From Myxococcus sp046520405 (lineage in GTDB: Bacteria; Myxococcota; Myxococcia; Myxococcales; Myxococcaceae), in assembly GCA_046520405.1 (NCBI GenBank), contig JBKGHI010000010.1, positions 1-64,000 of the forward strand: DNA of 64,000 nt, given 5' to 3'. The position numbers and the translations under genes were made by a program. Within the stretch, counting starts at the first letter, position 1; every line of letters starts with the position of its first letter. This document shows positions 35,506 through 43,790 of the stretch, piece after piece. The notes under the pieces were generated by a model, which was not told the DNA's origin, ran no database searches, and was given only the letters and a program-made list of their open reading frames with translations.

Positions 35506-36323
35506 GGCAGCAGATTCCTTCCCATCCGTCGGCTGTGCCGCTGCGCGCGGCCGCGCTCGATGAGCCCCGCGATGCGCTGCTTCACCTTCTCCACATAGCC
35601 CTCGATGACGTGGTCCTCCTCGTCCCCGGTGCCGTGGAAGACGAGCGGCTCGCCGTAGTGGATTTCCAACTGCACCGGCAGGGGCAGCGGCAACAGGTAG
35701 GGCGTCAACGGGACGTAGGGCACCCCGAGCAGCTTGCCCAGCGTGTACGCGTTGAACACCGTGGGGACGGCCGAGCCGCCCCCCAGGAACGCGAAGGGGA
35801 TGATGGGCGAGCGCGTCTGGAGCGCCAGACGGACGAAGCCGGTGCCGAAGTCCACCAGCGAGTAGCGCTCGTTGTAGAGCTTGGCCGTGCCGCGCGCGCC
35901 CTCGGGGAAGATCATCAGCAGCCGGTCATCTTCCAACAGCCGCTTGGCGTGCTCGGGCAACCCGATGAACTGACCGGTGCGGCTGGCCCACAGCGAGGAC
36001 ACGGGGAAGTTGTGGAGGAAGCGCTCCACCATGCCCTGCGCCAGCCGGGGCGGGTTCATCTCCAGCATGGTGGACGTCAGCACCATGGCGCCGTCCACCG
36101 CCACACCGCCAGAGTGGTTGCCCACCAGCATTCCGCGGCCCCGCTGGGGGATGTTCTCCACGCCGTAACAGCGCACGCGGAAGTAGTAGCGGTAGATGGC
36201 GCCGAAGACGCGCAGCGCATGTCTCACGTGAGACTTGGAGATGCCGTACGGGTCGACGCCGTATTCGTTGAACGGCAATTCCAGCCGGTCCACCCGGGCT
36301 TCCAATGAGTCGGTCAGGGCCAC
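35502..36323 (-). CDS. Lysophospholipid/glycerol-phosphate acyltransferase (PlsC-like)
   Basis: A 273-aa membrane-associated acyltransferase. The HX4D box is the variant NHSGGVAVD (~95), with His and Asp conserved. The FPEGARGT motif (~165) binds phosphate. The LDTQ-like region and the hydrophobic PLTPYLLPLPLPVQLEIHYGEPL segment complete the fold. It would move an acyl chain from acyl-ACP or acyl-CoA onto a glycerolipid or onto the pathway product. GTG at 36323 is chosen; its ribosome site is weak. It is first in the acyltransferase-epimerase-monooxygenase operon and divergent from the ABC transporter with 114 bp between. Confidence 0.85.
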   Translation of the reverse strand: MALTDSLEARVDRLELPFNEYGVDPYGISKSHVRHALRVFGAIYRYYFRVRCYGVENIPQRGRGMLVGNHSGGVAVDGAMVLTSTMLEMNPPRLAQGMVERFLHNFPVSSLWASRTGQFIGLPEHAKRLLEDDRLLMIFPEGARGTAKLYNERYSLVDFGTGFVRLALQTRSPIIPFAFLGGGSAVPTVFNAYTLGKLLGVPYVPLTPYLLPLPLPVQLEIHYGEPLVFHGTGDEEDHVIEGYVEKVKQRIAGLIERGRAQRHSRRMGRNLLP

Positions 36324-36437
36324 GGGCGCACCGTAGCACCCCGCCGTGCCCGGCCCCGCCGGTTTCCACACCGGGTTCGTTGGGCACCCGCCGGGTGTTG
36401 AGCCATACTCGTCCGCGCTCCCCCAAGCCCCCCAGCC

Positions 36438-37387
36438 ATGACACACCAGGACGAACTCGCCATCGAGGTGAAGGGATTGGTCAAACGCTTCGGCGACGTC
36501 ACCGCCGTGGACGGAATCGACCTGGACATCCGCCGCGGCGAGTGCGTGGGCCTCCTGGGCCCCAACGGCGCGGGCAAGACGACCACCGTGGAAATCCTCG
36601 AGGGCCTCCAGACGGCCACCTCGGGGGAGGTGCGGCTGCTTGGCCTGCGCTGGGAGAAGGACGCGGCGGCGCTGCGGGAGCGCATTGGCATGACGCTCCA
36701 GGAGACGCGGCTGGTGGACCAGCTCACGGTGGAGGAGATGGTCCGGTTGTTCACCGCCTTCTACCCCCGCCCCCTGGAGGTCGAGGCGCTCATCGGGCTG
36801 GTGCAACTGGGCGAGAAGCGCCATGCCCGGGTGGGCAAGCTGTCTGGCGGCCAGAAGCAGCGGCTGGCGTTGGCGCTGGGACTGGCGGGCGACCCGGAGG
36901 TGCTCTTTCTGGACGAGCCCACCACGGGCCTGGACCCCCAGTCCCGCCGCGCGTTGTGGGACGTGGTGGCGCAGCTCAAGGCGCGCGGCTGCACCGTGGT
37001 GTTGACCACGCATTACATGGATGAGGCCGAGGTGCTGTGCGACAGGCTGGTCATCATCGACCGGGGCCGGGTGATTGCGCGCGGGACGCCGCGGGACATC
37101 ATCACCTCGCTGGGCGCCGAGCAGGTCATCGAGCTGGAGGCGGAGCCATCGCCGGACCTGGAGCGGCTGCGCCCGCTGCCGGCGGTGGTGGCCGCCCAGC
37201 GGCACGCGGGCCGCATCACCCTGCGGTGCGGGAGCTGCACCTGGCGCTGCCGGAGGTGCTGCGCGAGGTCTCCGCCGCGGGCGGCCAGCTCCTGCATCTG
37301 TCCACCCGGCGCCCCACGCTGGATGACGTCTTCATCGACATGACGGGCCGCTCCCTGCGCGAGTCCGCGGAAGAGAAGGCGGCCTGA
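36438..37387 (+). pseudogene. ABC-2 type transporter ATP-binding protein, frameshifted near the 3' end
   Basis: The first ~260 codons encode a standard ABC ATPase: Walker A GPNGAGKTT (~38), Q-loop MTLQETRLVD, signature LSGGQKQRLALAL, Walker B VLFLDEPTTGLDP and switch His in TTHYMDE. At ~37218-37226 one base is missing. The natural C-terminus (VRELHLALPEVLREV ... RRPTLDDVFIDMTGRSLRE) follows in the next frame and stops at 37387, overlapping the permease ATG (TGATG). The catalytic core is intact in either reading, so a sequencing slip is likely. With the downstream permease it forms an exporter of the DrrA/NodI group, probably for the cluster product. Confidence 0.85.
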
Positions 37388-38412
37388 TGAACGCCCTGGC
37401 CCAGTTGGTGTTGATGCGGCTGCGCATGGTGATGCGGCAGCCCGAGGTGGTGTTCTGGACCTTCATCTTCCCCGTCGTCACCACGCTGTTCCTGGGGCTG
37501 GCGTTCCGGAACGACGCCCTGGGCCCGGTGCGTGTCGCCGTGGCGGACGGAGCGGGCGCGCAGGCGTTGGTGGCGAAGCTGGAGGGCGTGCCGGAGCTGT
37601 CCGCTGAAATCGCGGATGAGGCCTCCGCCCGGCGGCGGCTGGCGCGCGGGCAGCTCTCCCTGGTGCTGCTGCCGGGCGCGGTGCCGGAGGCGCTGGTGGA
37701 CCCCAGCCAGCCGGAAGGACGCACCGCGCGGCTCCTGGTGGAGCAGGCGCTCGCGGCGCCGGAGGGCACGCCACGTCCCGAAGTGGTGAAGGCCACGCCG
37801 GTGTCCGAGCCGGGCAACCGCTACGTCGACTTCCTCATCCCCGGCTTGCTGGGCCTGTCGCTGATGTCCAGCAGCCTGTGGGTGGTGGCGGGCTCGCTGG
37901 TGGCCATGCGCGGAGGCCGGTTGCTGAAGCGGCTGGCCGCGACGCCGATGCGCCGCTCCCACTTCTTCATGTCGTACCTGCTGGCGCGCACGGGGTTCGC
38001 GCTGGCGGAGATCTTCTTCTTCTGTGCCTTCGCGCGCTGGCTCTTCGGCGTGCCCATGTTCGGCAGCTACTTCACGCTGACGCTCGTGGGGCTCGCCGGG
38101 GCGTTGTGCTTCGCCTCGTTGGGCGTGTTGGTGGCCACCCGCGCGCGGACAGAGGAGGCGGTGGGCGGGCTCGTCAACCTCGTCTCGCTGCCGATGATGT
38201 TCGTCTCCGGCGTCTTCTTCGCGTCCGGGAACTTCCCCTCCTGGTTGCAACCGGTCATCCGGGCCCTGCCGCTCACCGCCATCAATGACTCGCTGCGGGC
38301 CGTGATGCTGGAAGGCGCGGGCCTGGCGTCAATGGGCCCGCCCATGCTGGTGCTGGCCGTGTGGACCGTGGTGCCGCTGGTGTTGGCCCTTCGTTGGTTC
38401 CGCTGGACGTAA
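37387..38412 (+). CDS. ABC-2 type transporter permease
   Basis: A 341-aa inner-membrane permease. One hydrophobic helix lies at ~20-40 (VVFWTFIFPVVTTLFLGLAF), then a periplasmic domain of ~120 residues, then five helices (GLLGLSLMSSSLWVVAGSL ... MMFVSGVFFASGNFPSWL ... LVLAVWTVVPLVLALRW). The MFVSGVFF-P motif is the ABC-2 family signature. It pairs with the preceding ATPase to export a drug- or lipid-like molecule. Confidence 0.9.
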   Translation: MNALAQLVLMRLRMVMRQPEVVFWTFIFPVVTTLFLGLAFRNDALGPVRVAVADGAGAQALVAKLEGVPELSAEIADEASARRRLARGQLSLVLLPGAVPEALVDPSQPEGRTARLLVEQALAAPEGTPRPEVVKATPVSEPGNRYVDFLIPGLLGLSLMSSSLWVVAGSLVAMRGGRLLKRLAATPMRRSHFFMSYLLARTGFALAEIFFFCAFARWLFGVPMFGSYFTLTLVGLAGALCFASLGVLVATRARTEEAVGGLVNLVSLPMMFVSGVFFASGNFPSWLQPVIRALPLTAINDSLRAVMLEGAGLASMGPPMLVLAVWTVVPLVLALRWFRWT

Positions 38413-38426
38413 AGGAGCGCTGCTTC

Positions 38427-39926
38427 GTGTCACCGCCCGTTTCCGCGCCGTCACCCGCCTTCGTCCAACAGCTCAACTTCCACGCGCGAGACGCCAGCAA
38501 CGAGGCGGCGGCGTTCCAGGCCGCCTTCGCGCTCGGCCTCTTCGAGCAGCTTCCGGAGACGGGCGCGGGCGAGCCGGTTCCTTTGGATGCGCTCGCGAAG
38601 CGGGTGGGTGGCACCTGGCGTGGGACGCGGTCCGTCGTCGAGCCGTTGGTCGCGCTCGGCTTCGTCCACCTGGAGGACGGGAAGGGCTATTCGCTGCCCG
38701 CGTCGACCGCGGCCTTCCTCCGGGATGACGCCTTCATCGCCGGCCTTCGGGAGGCGAGGCGCTGGTGGCACCCCCTGGCGCTGCTCCCGCGGGCCGTGCG
38801 CGAGGGGCGCCCCGTGGAGTGGGGCGGGGAGACGTGGGACGTGCTCGGGTGGTACCGGGCGCTGTTCCTGGCACCTCCACCGTCCACGCCGAGCGCGGAG
38901 GCCCGGGACTTCCACGACCGCTTCGCCCGGAACCCCGCGCGCACCCTGGCGTTGGTGGCGGCCGGAGAGCTGGACGTGCTGGCCCGGCTGGTGCGGGGCC
39001 CTGTGCCGCTGGACGCACTGGCGCGGGACGTGGGCGCTTCAGCGGAGGCGTTGGAGGTGCTGCTCGGCGCCCTGGCGGCCATGGGCATCGCCCAGGCGCA
39101 CGAGGCCGGCTGGGGCTTCACCGAGGCCGCGGGCCGGGCGCTGGACGCCCAGAGCCTGCCGTACTTCCAGCGGGCGTTGCCGGCGACCATGGCCTACTGG
39201 GAGGCGCTGGGACACCTGGATGAGGCGGTGCGCGAGCAGCGCTTCCGGTTGGACCTGCGCGACCCGGAGACCGCGCGGCGCATCTACCAGGAGAACGCCT
39301 CGCGCATCTCCAGCATCTTCGCCTCGCACCTGCGGCTGAGCCGGCAGGCCGCGGCGCTGGTGCGTTCGATGCGACCGCTGACACAGGCGCGGGTATTGGA
39401 CGTGGGCACGGGCTCCGGCGTGTGGGGCGCGGCCTTCGGGTTGGCGGACCCCAGCACGCACGTCACGTATCTGGATTCGCCCCACGTGCTGGACGCGGTG
39501 CGCCCCCACCTGGCGAAGCTGAAGCTGGAGGCCCGCTCCGAGCTGTGGGCGGGGGACTGCCTCTCGGTGGACTACGGCGAGTCCCGCTACGACGTCATCC
39601 TGCTGCCGCAAATCATCCCCGCGCTGCCGCCCTCGGAGCTCCCGAGCTTCTTCGCGCGGCTGGCCCGGGCGCTGCGTCCCGGCGGACTGCTGCTCATCTC
39701 CGGCTATCTGCTGACGGACCGGCGCGATGGCCCGCTGGACGCGCTCTACTTCGCGCTGCGCCGCTACGTGACGAACGAGGGGGACGTGCTGTCGCTGCCG
39801 GAGTTCCGAGCGCTGTTGGGGCCCGTGGGCCTCACCGACGCACGCGGCTTCGACATGCCCATCCAGCAGGTCGTCATCGCCCACCGGGGAGACGTCGCGT
39901 GGCCGGCCGTCGCCCCCGCCGCCTGA
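38427..39926 (+). CDS. SAM-dependent methyltransferase (O-methyltransferase-type, with N-terminal helical domain)
   Basis: A 499-aa enzyme. It has an N-terminal winged-helix/dimerisation half (FHARDASNEAAAFQAAFALGLFEQLP, LDALAKRVG, LDALARDVGASAEALEVLL) and a C-terminal Rossmann half with SAM motif I VLDVGTGSGVWGAAFGL (~345) and acidic residue YLDSPHVLD. The domain order resembles plant/antibiotic O-methyltransferases, but two helical repeats are present, making it longer than usual. GTG at 38427 follows AAAGGAG. It is a close paralogue of the gene at 42202-43724. The 15-bp spacing from the permease implies co-transcription. Confidence 0.85.
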   Translation: MSPPVSAPSPAFVQQLNFHARDASNEAAAFQAAFALGLFEQLPETGAGEPVPLDALAKRVGGTWRGTRSVVEPLVALGFVHLEDGKGYSLPASTAAFLRDDAFIAGLREARRWWHPLALLPRAVREGRPVEWGGETWDVLGWYRALFLAPPPSTPSAEARDFHDRFARNPARTLALVAAGELDVLARLVRGPVPLDALARDVGASAEALEVLLGALAAMGIAQAHEAGWGFTEAAGRALDAQSLPYFQRALPATMAYWEALGHLDEAVREQRFRLDLRDPETARRIYQENASRISSIFASHLRLSRQAAALVRSMRPLTQARVLDVGTGSGVWGAAFGLADPSTHVTYLDSPHVLDAVRPHLAKLKLEARSELWAGDCLSVDYGESRYDVILLPQIIPALPPSELPSFFARLARALRPGGLLLISGYLLTDRRDGPLDALYFALRRYVTNEGDVLSLPEFRALLGPVGLTDARGFDMPIQQVVIAHRGDVAWPAVAPAA

Positions 39927-39944
39927 TTCCTTTACGGGAGCAAC

Positions 39945-41111
39945 ATGGAACCGCTGCGTACCTTCTTCATGGAGGACTACCTGGAGGGCTCGCGCTTCAC
40001 CGCGCGCTTCAACCTGGGGGAGTCCGGCGGCCGCCCCGTCACCGTGGGCGAGCTGCTCCTCGGCTCGGGCGTCAGCGCCGAGCGCGCCGCCGAGGTGTTC
40101 CTCTCCACGCCCCTGAATGACAGCCCCAACTGGGGCCGCGCGGACCTGCGCGACGCCGTGGCCGCCATGCATCCGGGCGCCACCCGCGACAACGTCCTCA
40201 TCACCACCGGCACCAGCGAGGCGTTGCTGCTGCTCTTCCGCCAGCTCCGCCCGCGCAAGGTGGCCCTGGCCTGGCCGGCCTTCCAGCTCCTCTATGAGTT
40301 GCCCCAGCGGCAGGGCGCGGAGGTGGTGCGACTGCCCGTGCGCTGGGACGCGAGCGGCGTTCCATCCGTGGACGCGGACCTGTGGCTGGAGCGGCTGGAG
40401 CGCGAGCAGCCCGACACCGTCATCATCAACAACCCACACAACCCCAGTGGCCTGGTGTTGGACGCGGAGTTGCTGGCGGCGGTGGACCGGTGGGCGGAGC
40501 GGACGGGCGCCACGGTGGTGGGGGACGAGCACTACCGCTTCCTGTCCTCGGAGGACGCCGTGCTGGGCGCGTCCGTGTACCGGCCGGGCCCGCGCCACTT
40601 CGTCACCGGCTCCTTCATCAAGTGCCTGGGCTGCCCGGGGCTGCGCATCGGCTGGACGGTGGGCGACACGGCCATGCTGTCGCGGATGCAGAACGAGAAG
40701 AACTACACGACGCACACCGTGAATCCGGTGACGGAGTGGGTGGCGCGCGAGGTGCTGCGGGATTTGAACAGCCCGGCGCTGAGCCGCGCGCGCGAGGACT
40801 GGCTGCGCAACCGCGCCACGCTTTCCGCGTTCCTGGAGCGCTCGCGCGGTGTCTACGGCGTGGCGCCGCGGGGCGGGCTCGTCACCTGCATCGGCCTGCG
40901 GGAGGCTCGGGACGATGCCAGCGCGGAGGCGTTGCTCAAGGCGCTGGCGGACGCGGGGGTGTTCGTCCTCCCGCTGAGCGCGATGGAGGCCGGGTCGCCC
41001 GATGGCACGCACCCGCTGGAGCGAGGGCATGGCTTCCGGCTGGGGCTGGGCATCGCGCCGGAGCGCTTCTCCGAGGCCCTGGACGCCATTGAACGCGCCA
41101 CGGCGCGCTAA
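39945..41111 (+). CDS. PLP-dependent aminotransferase class I/II (capreomycidine-synthase-like)
   Basis: A 388-aa fold-type I enzyme. The PLP lysine is in TGSFIKCLGCPGLRIGW, the Asn/Pro block is INNPHNPSGLVLD, and GDEHYRF supplies the cofactor Asp. The start (TFFMEDYLEGSRF) and the SEALLLLF helix resemble capreomycidine synthase VioD and related cyclases/aminotransferases from peptide antibiotic clusters. It could make or modify an unusual amino acid for the NRPS (inference). Placed 18 bp after the methyltransferase gene and convergent, by four bases of overlap, with the desaturase. Confidence 0.87.
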   Translation: MEPLRTFFMEDYLEGSRFTARFNLGESGGRPVTVGELLLGSGVSAERAAEVFLSTPLNDSPNWGRADLRDAVAAMHPGATRDNVLITTGTSEALLLLFRQLRPRKVALAWPAFQLLYELPQRQGAEVVRLPVRWDASGVPSVDADLWLERLEREQPDTVIINNPHNPSGLVLDAELLAAVDRWAERTGATVVGDEHYRFLSSEDAVLGASVYRPGPRHFVTGSFIKCLGCPGLRIGWTVGDTAMLSRMQNEKNYTTHTVNPVTEWVAREVLRDLNSPALSRAREDWLRNRATLSAFLERSRGVYGVAPRGGLVTCIGLREARDDASAEALLKALADAGVFVLPLSAMEAGSPDGTHPLERGHGFRLGLGIAPERFSEALDAIERATAR

Positions 41112-42085
41112 CGCGTCAGCGCGGAGAAGGCATGGTTGCGCGCGGCATAGTCCGCGTCGCGCAGCAGCAGTTGATGCACGCGCCCCTGGAAGGGTGTCGG
41201 CACCGCCGGGAAGAGGTGGTGCGTGAGGTGGTACTCGTCATTGCGTGGGAAGAGCAGCCGGTTGAGCCAGCCCCACGCGAAGACGTGGTTGCGGGAGCGG
41301 TGGAACTCGTCCGCGGAGGAGATGATGCCCGCGTGGTCCACCGCGTCCGACCAGTAGCGGATGACCTGGTAGGCGACGAAATAGGGCACGACGTAGGCGC
41401 GCAGGAACACGTCCCAGCCCACGACGAAGTGCGCCACCGCGAGCAGTCCCCCGATGAACGCCCAGCGCGTCAGCGTCACCCAGACGGGGTCCTCGCGGTG
41501 GAACAGCACGGGCCGGATGAACGCGGGCAGGTGGATGAGCAGCAGGGGCCGCAGCAGGTGCGACTTCACGAAGGGCCGGTCCGGGTCCGCGAAGCCGAAG
41601 CGGCGGCGCGGCTGGAAGTCCAAATCCTTCTCCGCGTCGCCCAGGTGCAGGTGGTGGGTGAAGTGGTCCCTGCGGTACGGGTCCAGCGCCGTCAGGTCTA
41701 TCACCGCCAGCAGGTGCCCCACCGTCCGGTTGTGGCGCTTGCCGCGCACGAGCATGCCGTGACACGCCTCGTGGAGCATGTTGCCCACCGCGCGAAAGCG
41801 CGTGGCGATGAGGAATGCGACCAGGGGGTACGCGACCCAGGCAGCCCGCGGGGCGTGTGACAGCAGCAGCTCGAAGGCCGCCGCCACTCCCACGGCCAGG
41901 CCCAGGTGCAGCGACAGGTGGGCCAGCGCGCCCGGTATCGAGTGCGCGTGGTAGCCGAGCGCGGCGACCTCACGCGCGTATTCGGCCCGGAGCCTCGCGG
42001 CGATGGAGGCCGAGCGTACACCTCGGACGGGCCGGGCGGCCGAAGACGGCTGGGGGTCGCTGTCCTCCTGGAGCGCGGCGCTCAC
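41108..42085 (-). CDS. Fatty acid desaturase-like membrane diiron enzyme
   Basis: A 325-aa integral membrane protein with the three histidine boxes of desaturases and hydroxylases: HEACH (105-109), HFTHH (141-145) and HLTHH (286-290). Hydrophobic helices lie at ~55-75, ~85-100, ~195-215 and ~225-245. It would introduce a double bond or a hydroxyl into an acyl chain, possibly the lipid part of the cluster product. Tandem direct repeats 82 bp upstream of its ATG may control it. Confidence 0.87.
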   Translation of the reverse strand: MSAALQEDSDPQPSSAARPVRGVRSASIAARLRAEYAREVAALGYHAHSIPGALAHLSLHLGLAVGVAAAFELLLSHAPRAAWVAYPLVAFLIATRFRAVGNMLHEACHGMLVRGKRHNRTVGHLLAVIDLTALDPYRRDHFTHHLHLGDAEKDLDFQPRRRFGFADPDRPFVKSHLLRPLLLIHLPAFIRPVLFHREDPVWVTLTRWAFIGGLLAVAHFVVGWDVFLRAYVVPYFVAYQVIRYWSDAVDHAGIISSADEFHRSRNHVFAWGWLNRLLFPRNDEYHLTHHLFPAVPTPFQGRVHQLLLRDADYAARNHAFSALTR

Positions 42086-42166
42086 GGAAGGCCTTTCGGG
42101 GGCGAGGGGGCGGACGGGTGAACGCTAGCCGGGCACACCCCGCCGGGCAAGGCGAGGGGGCGCTGA

Positions 42167-42204
42167 GATGTATCGCGCTGTGTCAGATGTATCGCGTTGT
42201 GTCA
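42167..42204. repeat. Two tandem 19-bp direct repeats in the desaturase upstream region
   Basis: GATGTATCGCGCTGTGTCA (42167-42185) is followed without gap by GATGTATCGCGTTGTGTCA (42186-42204), differing at one base. They lie between the methyltransferase stop and the desaturase start; the second copy contains the methyltransferase stop codon (complement of TCA at 42202). Such tandem sites near a promoter often bind a dimeric regulator, so they are a candidate operator for the desaturase. Confidence 0.6.
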
Positions 42205-43724
42205 GGCGGAGGGCGTCCGGGGCGGCGCGGCCAGGGCGGTGGGCAGGGCCACGCCGTCGCGCGCCGCGAACACCAGCTCCTGGGTGGGGAGGGGGATGCA
42301 GACGGAGGTGGTGAGCCCCACGTCCGCGAGCAGCTTCGCGTACTCGGACGCCGACAGCAGGTCCCCCTCATTCGTCATGAAGCGGCGCAGCCCGAAGTAG
42401 AGGTGGTCCAGGGGGCCGTCCCGGCGCTCGTTCAGGACGTACTCGGCGATGACGAGGATGCCGTCCGGGCGCAGCGCGCGGGCCACCCGGGCGAAGATGC
42501 CGGGGATGTCCTTCGGGCTCAGCACGTTGAGCACCTGGGGGAGGATGATGACGTCGAAGTCCGCGGCGCCGAAGTCCTCGGTGAAGAGGTTGCCCGGCCA
42601 GAAGCGCGCCCGGTCCGCGACCTCCAGCTTCGCCACGTTGCGGCGCACCTGCTCCAACACCACCGCCTGGTCGAAGTAGGTGACGTGCGTGGAGGAGGAC
42701 GCGCGAGCGAAGGCCGCGCCCCACACGCCCGACCCCGTGCCGATGTCGAGCACGGCGGCCCCTTCCAACGGGCGCACGCTCGCCAGCGTGGCGGCGGCGC
42801 GGCGGCTGAGCTGGAAGTGCGTGGCGAACACGGCGGTGATCTGCTGGGAGTTGTCCGCGTAGAAGCGCCCGCTCACCTCGGGGTCCTTCAGGTCGAGCAC
42901 GTAGCGTTCGTGGCGCACCGTCTCGTCCATGCGGCCCAGGGCCTCCCAGTACCGGGCCGACACGGAGAGCGAGCGCACCAGGTAGGGCAGGGCCTTTCCT
43001 TCCAGCAACGTCTTCGCCTCGGGCGTCAGCGCCCAGGTGTCATCCTGACGCCGCGTCATTCCCAGGGCGGCCAGGGCCTCCAGCAGTACACCGGGCGCGC
43101 GTGAGGAGGTGGCCTCGGCCAGCGCCTGCTCCGTGCGAGGACCCTCGGCGAGCGCCGCGAGCAGGCCGCCCTGTCCCGCGGCCAGGAGGACCTGGGTGCG
43201 CAGGCCGCTGCGGACGAAGCGGTCGAAGAAGTCCTCGTGCGCGGACGAGGCGAAGGCGGTGGAGGCCACCAGCCGCTCACGGAGGTGGCCGAGGACGTCC
43301 CAGCGTTGCCCCGCGAAGTCCACGGGTTCGCCGGACCGCACCGCGTCGGCCAGCCGTCCCATGGGGCCCACCAGGGGAGCTCGGCTTCGAGCTGCTTCCG
43401 GAAGGGCGCGTCGCCCAGGAGCGTGGCGGTGTGTGGGGCGAGGCTGAAGCGGCGTGTGTCGTCCATCCGGACGAAGTCCAGGCACACCATCAGTTCCAGC
43501 AGGGAGCGGAGGCCGCGCGCGGAACACCCGAGCCGCTCCGCCAGCGTCTCTACCGGCAATGGCGAATCGCCCTCTTCCACCGGGAGTGCGTCGAGGAGCC
43601 CCACTCGAAGGGCCGTCTGGAAGAGGGCGGACTCGTTCGAGGCGTTGCGCGCCCAGAAATGGAGTGACTGTGCGAGGGAGGCGGGCTCGTGGGGGGCGGC
43701 CATGAGCCCACAGCTTGTTCCCAC
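42202..43724 (-). pseudogene. SAM-dependent methyltransferase, paralogue of 38427-39926, frameshifted
   Basis: GTG at 43724 follows GGAGG by four bases and opens a protein starting with SLHFWARNASNESALFQTA, clearly paralogous to the plus-strand methyltransferase. After ~118 codons the frame slips by one missing base in the run around 43363-43369 (ATGGGGCCC). The rest then continues (MGRLADAVRSGEPVDFAGQR ... VLDIGTGSGVWGAAFARASS) to the stop at 42202. Joined length is ~507 codons. SAM motif I and the C-terminal core are intact. The slip at a G4C3 run suggests sequencing error. It is divergent from the adenylation-KR-ACP gene, with 66 bp between. Confidence 0.82.
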
Positions 43725-43790
43725 CCGTCCTCCGGGTGCAACCCGCTCCCCTCGCGACAGGCCCGTGAGCGGCTCTGATACGCTTGAAAC

